DNA from: Dromaius novaehollandiae
Taxonomy: Eukaryota > Chordata > Aves > Casuariiformes > Dromaiidae
Length of the DNA: 64,000 nt
Reading direction: 5' to 3'
NCBI RefSeq assembly: GCF_036370855.1
Contig: NC_088101.1
Coordinates: forward strand, 5,773,501 to 5,837,500
A program made the position numbers and the translations under genes. Below the pieces are notes generated by a model, which was given only the letters and a program-made list of their open reading frames with translations, made no database searches and was not told the origin of the DNA. Below are positions 12,131 to 24,440 of the stretch, in pieces; position 1 is the stretch's first letter, and each line of letters opens with the position of its first letter.

Positions 12131-14786
12131 TTTAAGCAGCATTTCTCTGCTGCTAGGATTTCTCCAGTTCTCTGCTCAGGGACTGCAGCAGCAGGGAAAG
12201 ATTCCCCTGCCCTTTTTTTTTTTCTTTTTGAAGACTATTTTTACCTTTTGACTGAGGAGCAACCGGGGCTGAACCTACGCAGGTCTTGGAGAACAAGCAG
12301 CACGAGGAGCCGAACCAAAAATAAGAAAAAAATGGTGTTGTCCCAGCCTGCAAAGTGGTCGGATGCCCACAGGCTGACCCTAGTCTCCTTGTTGCTGTTG
12401 CTGAAGGAGTGTGGGATTACTGAGGGCAGCGTGCCTTGGAAGGAACTTGACTATGTCAGATGGGGGGAGCCACATGGGATAAAACACAAACCCACCTTTT
12501 GAGGCCTGAATTGCTCCGCAGTCTGATCTTCTTTATTTTGCAATCGCATTGGTCAGCATTTTTACAACAGTCAGAGTGATTTCACATTCTTTAATCAAGA
12601 TTCTCACTGGCTGAAGCATCACTATTGAAAATAAACTATCGTCAGTGGGTAACATAGCACAAACTAATGCAGCAGCCAGCTCAGCCCTCCAATTACAGAT
12701 GAAAGGGTGCTGTGGAGGTCAGTACCAACAGGACCTATCAGCATCCACTGGGTTTCACTAAGCAGCTTGGATGTCTTTGGTAGGAGGAGGAAGGAGTCAG
12801 ACAGGAGAGAAAAACCTGTCAAGATCCTTGTTCAGTTAAAAGCTAAATGCTGCATCAGAAGGAACCCCTGGGAGCAAATGGCAGGAGGAGCTGCTGGGGA
12901 TCACAGCAATCAAGTCCAGTCCTGTGCCCCAAGGCAAGACCAGCACGAGCTCTGACAGCTTCTGATGTTGTTAAATATGTTGAGTGCTGGATTTTGTCAG
13001 GCCCCTTTGGAACTGCGGCAGCAGAGCTTTTCACCCACAGGAGGCAGGGAGGCAAAATAGGTGCTGGGGCATCCAGGAAGGGCCCAGTCGACCGGTAATT
13101 CCCTGCTCCTCTTTTTATTGCTCACAGAAAGCAGCTCTTTGTAGGGGGGAAAGACAGTCAGTGTTTTTCTGGTTGTGTTTGAAGGGAAATACCTTTCTTC
13201 TAGGAAAGGATAAACTTGCCTTGTTTACATTGCATTCCAGTAGAGGGAGCTTATATAGAGCAAAGCCTATATTCTGGCAGGAGGAAATATATACAGTCTA
13301 TACATTTAGCAGCAATTCCCAGCCAACAGACATGCCAAGCACATTGAAAATAGAGTGGCCTCTGGGATGTTGGTAGGAATTAATTATCCTCTGTTACAAA
13401 CAGGAGTGGTTAGACCTCCACGCAGTGCCCTGGTGATTTAGAAAGGAGCATGATACTTTCAGGATGGCCCAGATACATGGACATTACCCCTGGCTGGAGT
13501 GATGCAGCAGCACGGCTCCCTTTGGCAGGAATCGGGCAGGGCTGGAGCTGCTGCAGGAGGAGTCCTACTATCTTGATGTCTTTCCCATCCAAGATTACTG
13601 CGCTCTGTGGGCAGCCCTCATGTTTTCCCATGGTGATGTTGTTCTCCATGGCCCAGGCAGTAAAGGTGGGACTTGCCTGGGGGATCTGCTAAGCCAGCCC
13701 TTTGGTTCCTAGTTCTAGTTCTAGTACCTAGAGAGAGCAAGTACTTACAGTTCTGTTTTATGAATGCCACATGGTATTTTATGAGAGCCTAAGGAGTGCA
13801 ACGTTTCGTCTGCCTCTGCATTTATTGGGTGAAGGCTTGTTGGTCTAGGGGTGGTAGGATTTCTAGCATTGCTTTCAGTTTAGTGGGGGAATGAGAGATG
13901 CTGCTAACCTTTTTGCTGCCATCATCTCTGTTGTTGCGGTGGAGAGGCATGAGCTGGATGGAGGGTGGGACAGGGAAGCAGAGCTGACTGTCTGCACACG
14001 CACTTCTTAGGCTGCCCATCTCCTGGAGGATTAGCCCCGGCACAGGCACGAGAGATTCTTTTGGAGAATGCTGTGTGATTCTCTCCCCAGCTCCTGCCAG
14101 AAGAAACTTGGATAGCAGGGGCCAGGCGTAGTTTGAGTCCATCTGGCAGGAGTTCCCAGGCAATTAGAGCCTGGCATGCTGCAAGCAAAAGCTTCACAGC
14201 CCTGCTGGGACCGTCACACAGATCTCGGCTGTACAGGGCTGCCTGCTCGGCTCTGGCCTGCTGCGAGTGGCTGAACCGCGCAGCACCTTCTCAAGGAGGC
14301 TGGTGTCACTTCTTCTGACAATTAGCTCTGCACCACCGCTGCCACAGCTCTGCTGGTCAGCCCCTCCTGGTTGACGTGAGCTGTTGTGGTGGACGGAGCT
14401 CTACGTGACACTTCTGGGGTAATACCTGGTGACATACCTTTGGCAGCCACTACCTGGTGGGTTTTCCCCTCCGTTGTCTTCCCTGCATTCAAGAAATCGC
14501 TGTGGCTTCTTCAGGAGATGGTGGAGTATCTAATGGATTGGGCCTGACAGTGGATTCTGCCTCACTGTGTGGTTCACCTTCTCTCTCCCCACTCTTAAGC
14601 AACACAGAAACCTTTTTGGGTGCTCCCAGCAGCTTTGCTGCATGGTTATAACTTCTCTCTCAGCAGCTGCGTGGCATTTGAGGTGTTACTCAAGGACTCA
14701 CTTGAGTGGTTTTGCGGAGGACGAAGGTATGAGTGCTTTTTAACTGGAGGGTTGACAATCATTTACCTAGACTATACTCGAAAGAG

Positions 14787-14826
14787 TTTTGAGCATTTAC
14801 AGAAAGTTTTGAGCATTTACAGAAAG
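14787..14826. repeat. 20-bp perfect tandem duplication
   Basis: Two exact head-to-tail copies of the unit 'TTTTGAGCATTTACAGAAAG' are present, at 14787-14806 and 14807-14826. The lack of differences suggests a recent slippage or duplication event in intron 1. Confidence 0.95.
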
Positions 14827-16184
14827 TCCAGCTCCCTCTAAACCAAATTAGCTGCTTAGCCTATAGTGCCATCTTTCTTTACAAGAGGTCAAATCTTATC
14901 AAATGAAGACGGGGAGCAGGTCCCCGTGCTTCACTCCAGGCTCACAGTATGCCTGAAGATCAGCAGGGGCAAAACATGAGTCTCTCCCCATGCAGATTGC
15001 TCCAAACCAGTGTGTGTCTGCTGGGGCTGTTCTCTGCTTTCTCTGAATCCAGCGTGTCCTTAAAGCTTGAAAGGCTTCAGCTGTGACCTACTCGGGAGCG
15101 GTGCAAGTTGTGCAGCACTGGGGCTGGAGTTCAGCTTTTCCTTATAAGGCTACTGCTCACCCTGGCCGGTCTTCTCCAAAACAGAAAAAATGTCCCCCCA
15201 AAGCCTCTGCGGCACATTTTCTCCCCAGAGATCCAGTGGTTCTGGCGACGTGGGTGGCAGTGAAGCACAATGCTGTACGGGGGGGTCGAACTGTGAGCTT
15301 TTGTGTCTTGTTTGGAAGAAGAGCTTCCATTTTTGGCACAAAGCAGCCTGGGCTCGAGAGCATCGGATCACCTTGGTTCCCCTCGCCTTTGCTAGAGGAA
15401 AGTGCCTGGGGGAGGCATTTGGGAGCTGAGGGTGGGGAGATGAAGTACAGTGATGCTTAAAAGCTCTTCATGCCCTATCTGTTGTGGCTGACGTTTGACG
15501 GTCTCCAGCCGCAGTATGTCCCCACCCAGTGTGACATGTTAACATGCAAAGGTAGTCCAAGTAGCTGAGTTCGGAAGCAAAATCCCATCTCCCCTTCTCC
15601 CTCTTTATGCAGCTGACCTTTCCTTACAGCATGCAAGTCTGGAGAGCTTGTGTTTCCCTGCCATGGTTCCCCAGCTGAGGTACGACCTGCATTCCCTGGT
15701 TTCCATCTGCGTTGGCCAGAGATCGGCTGCGTTACAGCACGTGCTGCCAGATGGTGACTGCTCCAGTAGTGCGTCAACTTCAAGGAGCAGGGATCAGTCA
15801 CTACAGCCACCAATCCACTGTGGATAGTCCCATTACAAATAGCAAGCTGTTTGCTTGTTCTTCCTCATGCAGGAAAGCAGAAAGACAAGGTGGGAAGGGC
15901 GGGAACAGCACAAGGCTCATTTCCAAGAAACTCCCACAGGAGAAGCAAAAACTAGGGTGATTTGCAAAGCAGCTGAGGCTTGGAAAGGAAGACCTGCCAG
16001 TTATAAGCCTGGGGTCCATCTCTCTGCTTTCCTGCAGGCTCAGCATCATGAAAATGCTTTTTCAGGGTGCTTTGGGCCTGGCTCTCACAGTGGTGTCTAG
16101 CTGCAACCCAGATGGCAACTCCAGATTAGGAAGGGGCATCATGCTGGGCCATGCATGGCTTGATCCCATTCACCCTGAGATCTT

Positions 16185-16300
16185 GGCACCCGTCTGGCCA
16201 AGGCCCTGAGCACCCTCACACAGCTGGGAGGTTGCCCTGCCAGGAGCAGGGGTTGGATGGAGACACCCTGGAGACGCCTTCCCACCTTGGTCTGTTCATC
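16185..16300 (+). mobile_element. CR1 3'-end remnant, plus orientation (tentative)
   Basis: 'GAGCAGGGGTTGGATGGAGA' followed after a short gap by 'GGAGACGCCTTCCCACCTT' resembles the CR1 3' box 'ggggttggactggatgacct...cccttccaacc' with small indels. The left border cannot be set. Confidence 0.4.
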
Positions 16301-18535
16301 CCGTGGGCTACCAAGATCTTGGGCTGCAGACTAAGCACATATGAGCTCACAGATCTTGGTTTGTCTTCTGGCTGTCTAAATGCTAGTGCCTGTCTTTCTG
16401 AGATGCTTTAAGTGCTGGCTCTCTGTACTGGCTAGCCTGTTTTTTTCCAGCCTGCATGCATAAAGTGATCCATATCAGCAGTGCCTGGGCTGTTGACATA
16501 AGGGCTATATGCAAATGGCTGGTGTTGTGCCGACAGAGCTGAGTACCTTTTGTTATTTAATAGATATTTGCTGTAGGTCAGCCAGAGGTTTTGTTACACA
16601 AAGCAGGAATGTTTGCACTCCCGAGATCTTCAGAGATGTGTTAGATATCTTTTATCTACAAGAGAAAGAACAAATTTCAGCCGAAGAATAGGCCTGGTCT
16701 GGCAGTTTTATGTGTCCCAGTACTTAAGCTTAGATAGTGGGTGGGCTGGCAGAACTACAGGCCAGGAAACTTGGCCAAAAAATCAAGGTTTTTTTCCCCT
16801 CCTCCAGTCCAGACTGGGCAACTTGTCACCTAGGGCTGGTCCAACTGACAGTTGCTGCAACCCCTCTGCCCAGCTCTCCCAAGGCATTTGGGTGCCTAAA
16901 AAGCACTTCACGTCCAAAGGACTTGAATTCCTCTGTACCCTAGATAAGGGGAAGCTTTCTCACTCCAGGATATATATATAAAACAACATGTACCCTCCCT
17001 TCACCAGCGACCCTGTGCTTGCGATGAGGACAGGGGGCTCCTGCCTCAGTGAGCTCTTTGCTGGGATAGCGAGGGAGCACAGCAGGGACCTCACCAGTCG
17101 GGGTGCAGCCCCACAGCACCCAAACAAGTAGAGTCAGTCCAGTGAGAGTAGCCAGGGCCAGCCCTTTGCCCCAGGCCTGAGCCTAAATGCAGCCCGGGCC
17201 ATGGGCAGGGGCATGTGGGTGGTGGAGGCCCCAGGAGAGGCTAGTCAGGTCATGAGGGCCCGGTGAGGCTGTGGCGATGGAGACCTAACACAGCCCCCCA
17301 GGCCTCATCTGCCCCAAGATCTCAACGCAACGTGCTTCAAGGTTAAGCTCTGAGGGCTGCCTGGGCGCCAGGCACCAAACCTGTGTGAGCCATGGCTTGG
17401 TGCTTCCTGCCTGATCAGTCTGGATGAGGTTGCTGGATGAGCTGCAAAGGACAAGCAGATACAACTCTCAGTCTCACATCTTTTCCACGCAACACTGCTC
17501 CTCCAGTGAAAAGCCAGTTTTAAAGCATAGGAATCACTCAGTGTCCCAGCTTTTATACACAGTCCAGATCTGACTCAAAGAGTTTTACCCAGGTAGGGTT
17601 TTACCTGCCTCAGAAAAGCCTGATACAAGTGCAGATCTCATTTCTGCTGCATTAGCAGAACAGCAACAATTTCCTCGAGTGAAGTTAGCTCATCTTGATA
17701 GGTTAACACAATGGATTGCCTCAATTAGCACAATGGGCTTAAAAGCCTTTGCAATACATTGCAGGTGGGATAGGGATTTTTTTTGGCAAGTTGCTGCAGG
17801 TCATACCACTCAGATTAACTCCCATCTGATTAGCCGCAGTGTCTTTCATGTGGAGCAACCATGTGGCCCTGGAGGCTGGAAAAGACCCTGTTTCCGAGGT
17901 CTGTGGTGCGCCTCATGGTTTTAAAGCAAGCGTTTCATCCTTGATCTCTGCAGCCCCAACAAACTGGCCATGCCAAAAGGCCACTGCCCAGCCTGGCCAC
18001 TGAAACTGGGCAATGAAGTGGCAGATCACATATGACTTTTTAAGAGAGGCGTGAAGCACACAGGCCTCCCCCAACTCATGGTCCCTGAACGAGTGCCTGG
18101 CAAGCGTCTGGCAAGTGAACTTGCCATTGGCGGCAAGGCTGGTCTATGGGAGGAGATGAAGTGTTTTGGATGTGACCTTGCTGGTTTTATGCCTTGGCCT
18201 CCAAAAAGGGAGAAGAGAGACCCATGAGTTGTCTTGGGAACTCGCAGAAAGTGATTCAAGTGGGCAACTCCTTTGAGCTCATACTGGCACTGCTCTTCAC
18301 CCTAAATAAAACTTCTCCCTCCTTGATGTTTACCTGAGTGTATTTATGAAGCCATCATGTCCTTCTCGGGCTTTGTGTTGGTAGGTTCAAAATAACCAGC
18401 CTGTCCCCTTTCTATCACCTATTTCCTCCATTTCCCTACGCATCTGAGTGTGTCCACCTCCTCTGTTCCTCTTCGGGTCAAGCATCGTGCTGAGTAGAAG
18501 TGGATAACATCTTTGCGGGGAAGGGCAAAGAAAGT

Positions 18536-18556
18536 CCCCCCCCCCCCCCCCCCCCC
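18536..18556. repeat. Poly-C run (21 nt)
   Basis: An uninterrupted run of 21 cytosines lies in RBPMS intron 1 (21 guanines on the minus strand). Such runs can form quadruplex or i-motif structures and are also prone to length errors in assembly. Confidence 0.95.
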
Positions 18557-20380
18557 GCATCCTGTCTGGATGGCAGGAGCAATTTGAACAGTAGGATCAA
18601 AGGGTCCTGCGAGCAAGAAGGGCATCTCCCCCTGCCCTTGTTCCTTATTACTATCACAGTTTGCTTTTTGATCCTTTGAGCGTATATTTGAGCTTATGTC
18701 TGACCTGGAGGAAATGTGCTGGTATCAAAGCTTTGGGGCCTCTGGAGGGTGCGTTTAGTTCTCCAGGGTGAGGGGGAGGGTGCGTGAGTGGGTGCATACC
18801 TAAGAGCAAGGCTTCACGTTCTTGGTAAAGACTCAAAGATGAGTGCTTCGCCCTAATGTTTTAAATAAGCTTTCAAGGACAAGCAAGTTATTCCAAAGTG
18901 AGGAAGCAGCTAGCAACCCCAGGGGCTTCGGGTGGCTGCAGCCCCTCTGCGCGTAGCACACCCTTGCTTGGCCAGCAGGAATTTACAACATTTGCCAACT
19001 CTGACAATTAGGCAAAGGTGAGAGGTTGGCCTTACCTGCCATTCCCACCGTGCTGAGGGGAAATCAGCTCCCTGTGAACACTGCTGCATGCCACAGTGTG
19101 AGTTGTTGATAGAAAGAGGAAGAGAGGACTTTCCGGGCTTATTTATTCAGCAGAATTTACTACTGTGGGATTATTTTTACCTGATCTCTCCAGGATGTTA
19201 ACAAGATTATAATTCTGTTAGATCCTGTCAGCATAGCCAGTTTCAGTGGGACGAAGCGATTTTATAACTCCGTCAGGGATTATTGCAGAATGCTGTGATC
19301 TACCAGTGCAGTCTGATTTTCCATATTGATGAGACCTAATACATTCCCGTGGGGGAATTGATTGAGTTCTCACTTTCTCAGTCTTGTTGCTATCATTCTT
19401 TGTGGAATCAGGATTTCTGCAAGCTGTCCCTACTTTTAGGATGCTGCATGACAGCAAACACTGCATCACCACTCTTAGATCCACCGAAAAGGAGTTAAAA
19501 TCCTTCAGACACTGTTAGAAGGTGACTTTTAAAAATCCAGACAGACTACTTAAAATTAGCCCCATTCAAAACACTGACATTCCTGTATAGAAGAAATAGT
19601 TTGGGCTTGCTTCTTTGAGTCCTTACTTAGTTGCTTCAGGATTGAAACCCTGTAGAGACAATAGCCATTGTTTGCAGAATAAAGACTCTGTTTGGATTTG
19701 GCAAGACATCCTGTTTTGCAAACTGTGTAGGAAGGCACAGGGAAGCGTAGCCTCTTCCAGCTGGAGGATCTTTAGCTGAGCAAGGCTTCCCAGGTGCCTC
19801 ACGTGCTGGTGACACTCCATGTGGCTAGGACAGATCTCAGCTAACTTTAAACCATCTGAGCATCAGGTGTCTAATCTAAACAGCTTCGTCTGTGGTCATC
19901 TTAGGGAGAGGGACACCCCCAGAAAAATGCTTCATCCTGTAAGTGTCTTAAGGCATTTAGCTGTCCATTAAATTTCCCTTCGATTGTAGTTGTCCCCTTC
20001 TAGGAGACGGCTTTACATTGTGTGTTAGAGCTCAACGGTCACTTCAAAGAATCTCTGAGGGGAAAAGAGGGCACAAAGCCCTGCAGAGACAGGTCATAGG
20101 AGAACAGCAACTGAATGGAGGCAGCAGCACCAGGGCTGCCTGTGAGTACGGGCAGTTGGGGCATCCTCGTAGGGATGAAAGGTGGCCAACTACCAGGCGT
20201 CCTGCTGTGGGCCTGAGTGCTTGCAGCGTATCCTTCTACAGCTTGCACCTATCTCATGTGCTGCCACTTACACTTACGGCTCTTGGAAGTGTCCACAATG
20301 TGGGTTATCTACATTATTTACAAGTCTATTCCAAAGATACTGAATGAGGATCCCCATGAACCTTCCTTCTTCTTTTCTAG

Positions 20381-20458
20381 GTCAGGACACTCTTTGTGAG
20401 CGGGCTGCCTCTGGATATCAAGCCCCGGGAACTTTACCTGCTGTTCAGGCCCTTTAAG
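20381..20458 (+). CDS. RBPMS: RBPMS exon 2: start of the RRM with RNP2
   Basis: This 78-nt, phase-0 exon encodes 26 residues equivalent to residues 23-48 of the 196-residue protein. It begins [15 protein letters not shown] and ends [15 protein letters not shown] is the RNP2 strand of the RNA recognition motif, and [11 protein letters not shown] is the first helix. 'LDIKP' is the RBPMS form; its paralogue RBPMS2 has VDIKP. The acceptor is TTTTCTAG and the donor is GTACCAG. The protein binds RNA with paired CAC motifs as a dimer and controls splicing and mRNA localisation or stability in muscle cells and retinal ganglion cells (family knowledge). Exon 1 lies outside the window. Confidence 0.97.
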
Positions 20459-21818
20459 GTACCAGATCTGCGTCCCCTGGGGGGAGAGGTGGTCTACAAA
20501 CATCTGTACAGCAGTGGAGCGCAGTGGTGACCATGGAGCACATTGCTTCAGCTGGCAACCTGCACCATCCCAATGTCATCATGTGGTCCCTCTCCGCAGA
20601 CCTGAGAGCAAAAGGGGTGCAAGAGATGATAACAAACCCATGTAGCAAAGAACCCTTGCAAACAGAGCAGTGTAAGGTCAGGTGGGGTGTCTGGGAGTAT
20701 GTTGTGGGGACCTGGCCCTTGCAAAGGCATTAGAAACCATTCAGTGCTCCAGGCTGGGCCCCAGTTTAGGGTACTGTGGCAAGACTCAGGAGGTGTGAGC
20801 TTGCTTCCAGTCCTCACTATGGTATTTCCTGGCAAGGCTGGGCGAAGTGTATCGGCTGGTGGTCTCTGAACTTAGCAGGATCCAGGAGCCCACTGGTTTC
20901 CCAAAGAAAACCTACTTTGGTCATTTCATTCAGTGACACAAGTTTCTGCATGTTTTTCCCACAGTAAAACACAGAGAAATGGTATCAGTCTCTTTGATTA
21001 CACAGAGGTTTAAATTCTATGTTGATTTTCACCCCATTTAATAGCAGAAGAGAATTGACTTTAAACCTCTCAAAATCCCCACTGTGTTTCTTGACCATGA
21101 CAGATTGGAGCTCAGATATTGGCTCTTTTAAAATACAAAAGATGGTATTATCAAGCTATGATCAGGCATTAAACAGCTGTGCAAAAAATTCAGCAGCACT
21201 GAGTCCCTGAGCCTGTGCTAATCCTTTACAGCTGTAACAAGCTCACTATCATGTCTGCTTAATACTCCCCAACTGTTTTACTGCAGAGTCACAGATAACA
21301 CACATTTCCCCTCTAGAAGGGCTAGCGGGGTTGAAAGGGTAGGGAAAAACAAGTGCCCTAAAGTATTGGCACTTCTGTTCCTGAGCATGACCCCCAGCAG
21401 CCTGGGTGACAGTAAGGCAAAGGCAGGGGAGTCCACATTAGGGAGCAGAGCATCTCTCTGCCGGCAGCCCTCCTAAGCTGTCCGAGCACTCAAGAGCCTG
21501 TGCCCCAGGCTTGCCTCTGCAGCTTACTCTTCCCAGGCCCTCAGTGGAGAGGACGGGAGGTGAGCCTCTGCCTGGCCAAATTTCCCTTCTTGGCAGGTCT
21601 TGCTGCTGGCCAGCCATTCCCAAGTCCAGGCATTGCCACTGCAGCGGTTGTGTCCTGGTCCAGCGTGCTCTGCTGCGTGGCTGCATGGGGAAAACTTGCT
21701 CAGATGCTGAGGGATCAATAACATCAGTGTCAGATCTGGTTTTCCATGCTGAGCATTATCTATCTGTGACAATCTTGCAAGGATCTTGGCTAAACAGAGT
21801 TTTTCTCTTTTCTTGCAG
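20459..21818 (+). other. RBPMS: RBPMS intron 2
   Basis: This 1360-bp intron starts GTACCAG and ends CTTTTCTTGCAG. I see no recognisable repeat and no credible alternative exon in it. Confidence 0.9.
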
Positions 21819-21857
21819 GGATATGAAGGGTCTCTTATAAAACTCACGTCTAAGCAG
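21819..21857 (+). CDS. RBPMS: RBPMS exon 3: small RRM exon
   Basis: This 39-nt, phase-0 exon encodes 13 residues, GYEGSLIKLTSKQ, equivalent to residues 49-61. It covers the second beta strand of the RRM. 'LTSKQ' fits RBPMS rather than RBPMS2, which has LTARQ. The acceptor is TCTTGCAG and the donor is GTAAGAG. The exon is too short to stand out as an open frame and was found by its borders and by fit to the protein. Skipping it would keep the frame but remove a core strand of the fold. Confidence 0.97.
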
Positions 21858-22481
21858 GTAAGAGCCTTTCAGAACTAGGTGCTTGTAGTTGCCAGCACTG
21901 TGCGATTTGGGAACAATGTACCAGTGCAGGGTCTCATCTCTTCTAAGCTCCAGCCTTAGTCTCGTCCTCTTTTTCCCTCATCTCTCCAGATCCCCTGATT
22001 TTCGTGCAGTCTCACTGCTGGGAGTGCTCAGCTTCCAGTGCAAGAGCTGTGCGTCTACAGCAGAGGCAAGGGCCCATTTAGGGGTGATCAGAGCAGGTGT
22101 CCTGGGAGCAGGAGGGTCACAGGGCTGTTGGACTCAGCCCTTGTATTGGAATTAGGTGCCTTTTGCAGCAGAGGGCTGCAGTGACACCACGCTGTCCTCC
22201 AGATAGAGAGCAGAGACAGTCTGCCTTGGGCTGTGGCCCTTGTGTGCATCACGAGAGACTGTTGCTCCAAGGCCTTGCCCTCTTGCTTGAGTACCAAACT
22301 AAATGTCTGTCCCCTGCCATAAAAGCCTCACCTGGCCCCAGCCTCCCATGATGCTAAGACCATCGCTGGGTACAGATCCTAGATCTGCATTTCCCATCCC
22401 GGGAAACTGCTTTGTATGCAGCTTAAGGAGGCTTCACTGCTCGTGTCTGCCTGACTCGCCTCTCCTCTCTTCCCTCCTCAG
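21858..22481 (+). other. RBPMS: RBPMS intron 3
   Basis: This 624-bp intron starts GTAAGAG and ends in a pyrimidine-rich TCTCCTCTCTTCCCTCCTCAG. No repeat or further exon is seen. Confidence 0.9.
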
Positions 22482-22544
22482 CCTGTGGGGTTTGTTAGCT
22501 TTGACAGCCGCTCAGAAGCAGAAGCTGCTAAAAACGCTCTGAAC
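22482..22544 (+). CDS. RBPMS: RBPMS exon 4: RRM with RNP1
   Basis: This 63-nt, phase-0 exon encodes 21 residues equivalent to 62-82, beginning [26 protein letters not shown] is the RNP1 strand, whose aromatic residues stack on RNA bases, and [11 protein letters not shown] is the second RRM helix. VSFDSRSE is the RBPMS form; RBPMS2 reads VIFDSRAG. The acceptor is CCTCAG and the donor is a strong GTAAGTATG. Exons 2, 3 and 4 are all phase 0, so single-exon skipping would not shift the frame. Confidence 0.97.
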
Positions 22545-23369
22545 GTAAGTATGCTGTGCCCTTCCTTGTGGCTTGTGCCAGAGCTCGCGTCCTGGGGAGG
22601 GATGGGGAACTGTACTGCTGGCAGAGGAGTTGCCTGTGCTTGCTGCATTGGAGGTGGGGAGAACCATCTTTCCTTGATTCACGGCCAAAGCCCAACACTG
22701 TGCTTGTCTGTGAGAGCCTGTGAGAACCCTTGTGTCTATCGGGAGGGAAGGGCAGCTCGCTTACACCATCATGTTTTGCTCCCATGCTTACGAGGTGACT
22801 GTGGACCAGGCAGGAATGAAGGTGGTTGGCCTTCAGGAATATGCTGCGTGCTACTCAGCACTTGTGCTTACGGGCTCTGCCTTTTCTCCAACAACTCTCA
22901 AATGATGGGACCTCTCTTAGGAGGCTGAAAGAGCTCACTCCTTTTTTCCTCCCGTCACTGAATTCCTCCCTCATTTCTCCTTCCCCAAATGACTGCCAGT
23001 TGCTCTCCAAGTTTCTCTGGCCTGAGGATGTGTATCTGCCGCACCTGCTAGCTTGAATATGTTCCATTTCTCCAACCGTTTCCTGATCTGCTACTTATCA
23101 TCTGCTATCATTGTAATCTCCACTACTTCCTAATGTCCATCCCTCACTCCTGTTTTTATAATGACTTCTCTTTGCTGGCTGCATTTTTTCACTGTCTTGG
23201 CACATGGTCAAGTCTTAGTCCAGCTTTGAAAAATGTTGGGGAGATAAGGCTTTCTGCTGGCCTCTCTGTTTTCTGTAAAGCAGGTAGCCTCTGCCTTCTT
23301 CCAGCTGAAGCCCTTGTTACCAGCACTGGAACCAGGCAACTCTTATCACAGGAGCATGGAGAGATTTAG

Positions 23370-23475
23370 GGAGGAAGGGACTTTTGGAGGGCTCTAGTGC
23401 AATTCAGAGAGCTCATGATCTCCAAGGATGGAAAGGCCAGAGTGAAGATGCCAGAAGTGAACACCTTGTGGTGAA
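23370..23475 (-). mobile_element. CR1 3'-end remnant, minus orientation (tentative)
   Basis: 'GAGGAAGGGACTTTTGGAGG' followed by 'GCTCTAGTGCAA' is a degenerate form of the reverse-complemented CR1 end 'ggttggaagggacctctggagatcatctagtccaa'. Only the terminal part can be recognised. A 24-T run follows about 90 bp downstream. Confidence 0.4.
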
Positions 23476-23560
23476 GATCACATATCACGATGATAATATT
23501 TGTGTTGTCCCCAACATCATAGCAAAGTTTCTCTTAAGTTACAAGATTAGGCTGGAATTC

Positions 23561-23584
23561 TTTTTTTTTTTTTTTTTTTTTTTT
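23561..23584. repeat. Poly-T run (24 nt)
   Basis: An uninterrupted homopolymer of 24 T is present in RBPMS intron 4. Confidence 0.95.
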
Positions 23585-24338
23585 AGGGCTAGAATTATTT
23601 AATCGCTCCTGGAGGGGAAGGAGGTTATATTCTCCATCTCCCCTCTCGCCTCTCCCACCTCCATAAAAAAATGGCTGAGATAAGAGCAGCTAGCCAAGAC
23701 CTCTTCCTAGGGGAGTTTGAACTCACATCTTCTGTAAGGGTGTCCAGGAGAGTCCTACCAGCTCCTCTGAGCACCGCGGGTACTTGCAGTTTTTCCTGTT
23801 GACAGTGTAGCACTTTGCAGCCACAGTAAGTCACTGGAGCAAGGAAATAGCTCTGGGGTGTGAGCACACTGCCAAGTCTGTGCACTCCCTGTTTGGCCCT
23901 GGCTGTTTGTACCATCTGCATGCTAATTCTGGAGAGAGCCTTTATGTGTGGCTCAAGCTGGCCTTTACCAACGGGTCCAAAGATCTTTTCCTGGGCCGGG
24001 CCCAGCAAGAGCTGGCAGCTGTCCTGTCTCCCTCCTGGCAATGCGGAGCAAAGGGCTGTGTCCCAGTGCACGGGTCCACGGGACCTCTCTGTGCAGATCA
24101 TTGCCCATGAGCTCTGGGGTGCCAGTGTGCTGGAAGAGAATTACAAAGCGCAGATCGTTTGACTGTTTGTCAGGAAGAATTTGTAGCCCCTTTTTGCTTT
24201 TATGTGGGAGGGGAGAGAAAGACACATGGCTGCATAGATGATAATGCTTTTAGATCAGTGTTAATCTGCTCAGTTGGTTTGAACCTGGTTCCTTACTGCT
24301 GGCAATGCTGTGGGAGTGATCAGACTGCATGAACAAGT

Positions 24339-24440
24339 GTATGAGTGTGTGTGTGTAACAGCACATATGTGAGGGTACACACGCATGTGTGCTTGTATGT
24401 GTGTGTGCGCATGTATTTGTGCAAGAATGTGTGTGTGCAG
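24339..24440. repeat. Degenerate TG/CA dinucleotide tract
   Basis: Several short TG runs, such as GAGTGTGTGTGTG and GTATGTGTGTGTGCGC, are separated by CA-rich interruptions. This is an old microsatellite, no longer pure. Confidence 0.8.

Larger units (their letters stand above)
1..20380 (+). other. RBPMS: RBPMS intron 1 (3' part, open at window edge)
   Basis: This stretch precedes the first recognisable coding exon, which starts at 20381 after a pyrimidine-rich tract ending TTTTCTAG. I looked for the short first coding exon of RBPMS (about 22 residues, acidic, ending in glutamates) and did not find it, so the window begins inside intron 1. The intron holds CR1 fragments near 3325-3620, 4725-4860, 5195-5550, 6550-6720, 12070-12130 and 16185-16300, a poly-C run at 18536-18556, a 20-bp tandem duplication at 14787-14826, and candidate regulatory clusters near 1589-1617 and 17708-17736. 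Open frames of 60-200 codons occur on both strands but show no family resemblance and no exon-like borders. Confidence 0.8.
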
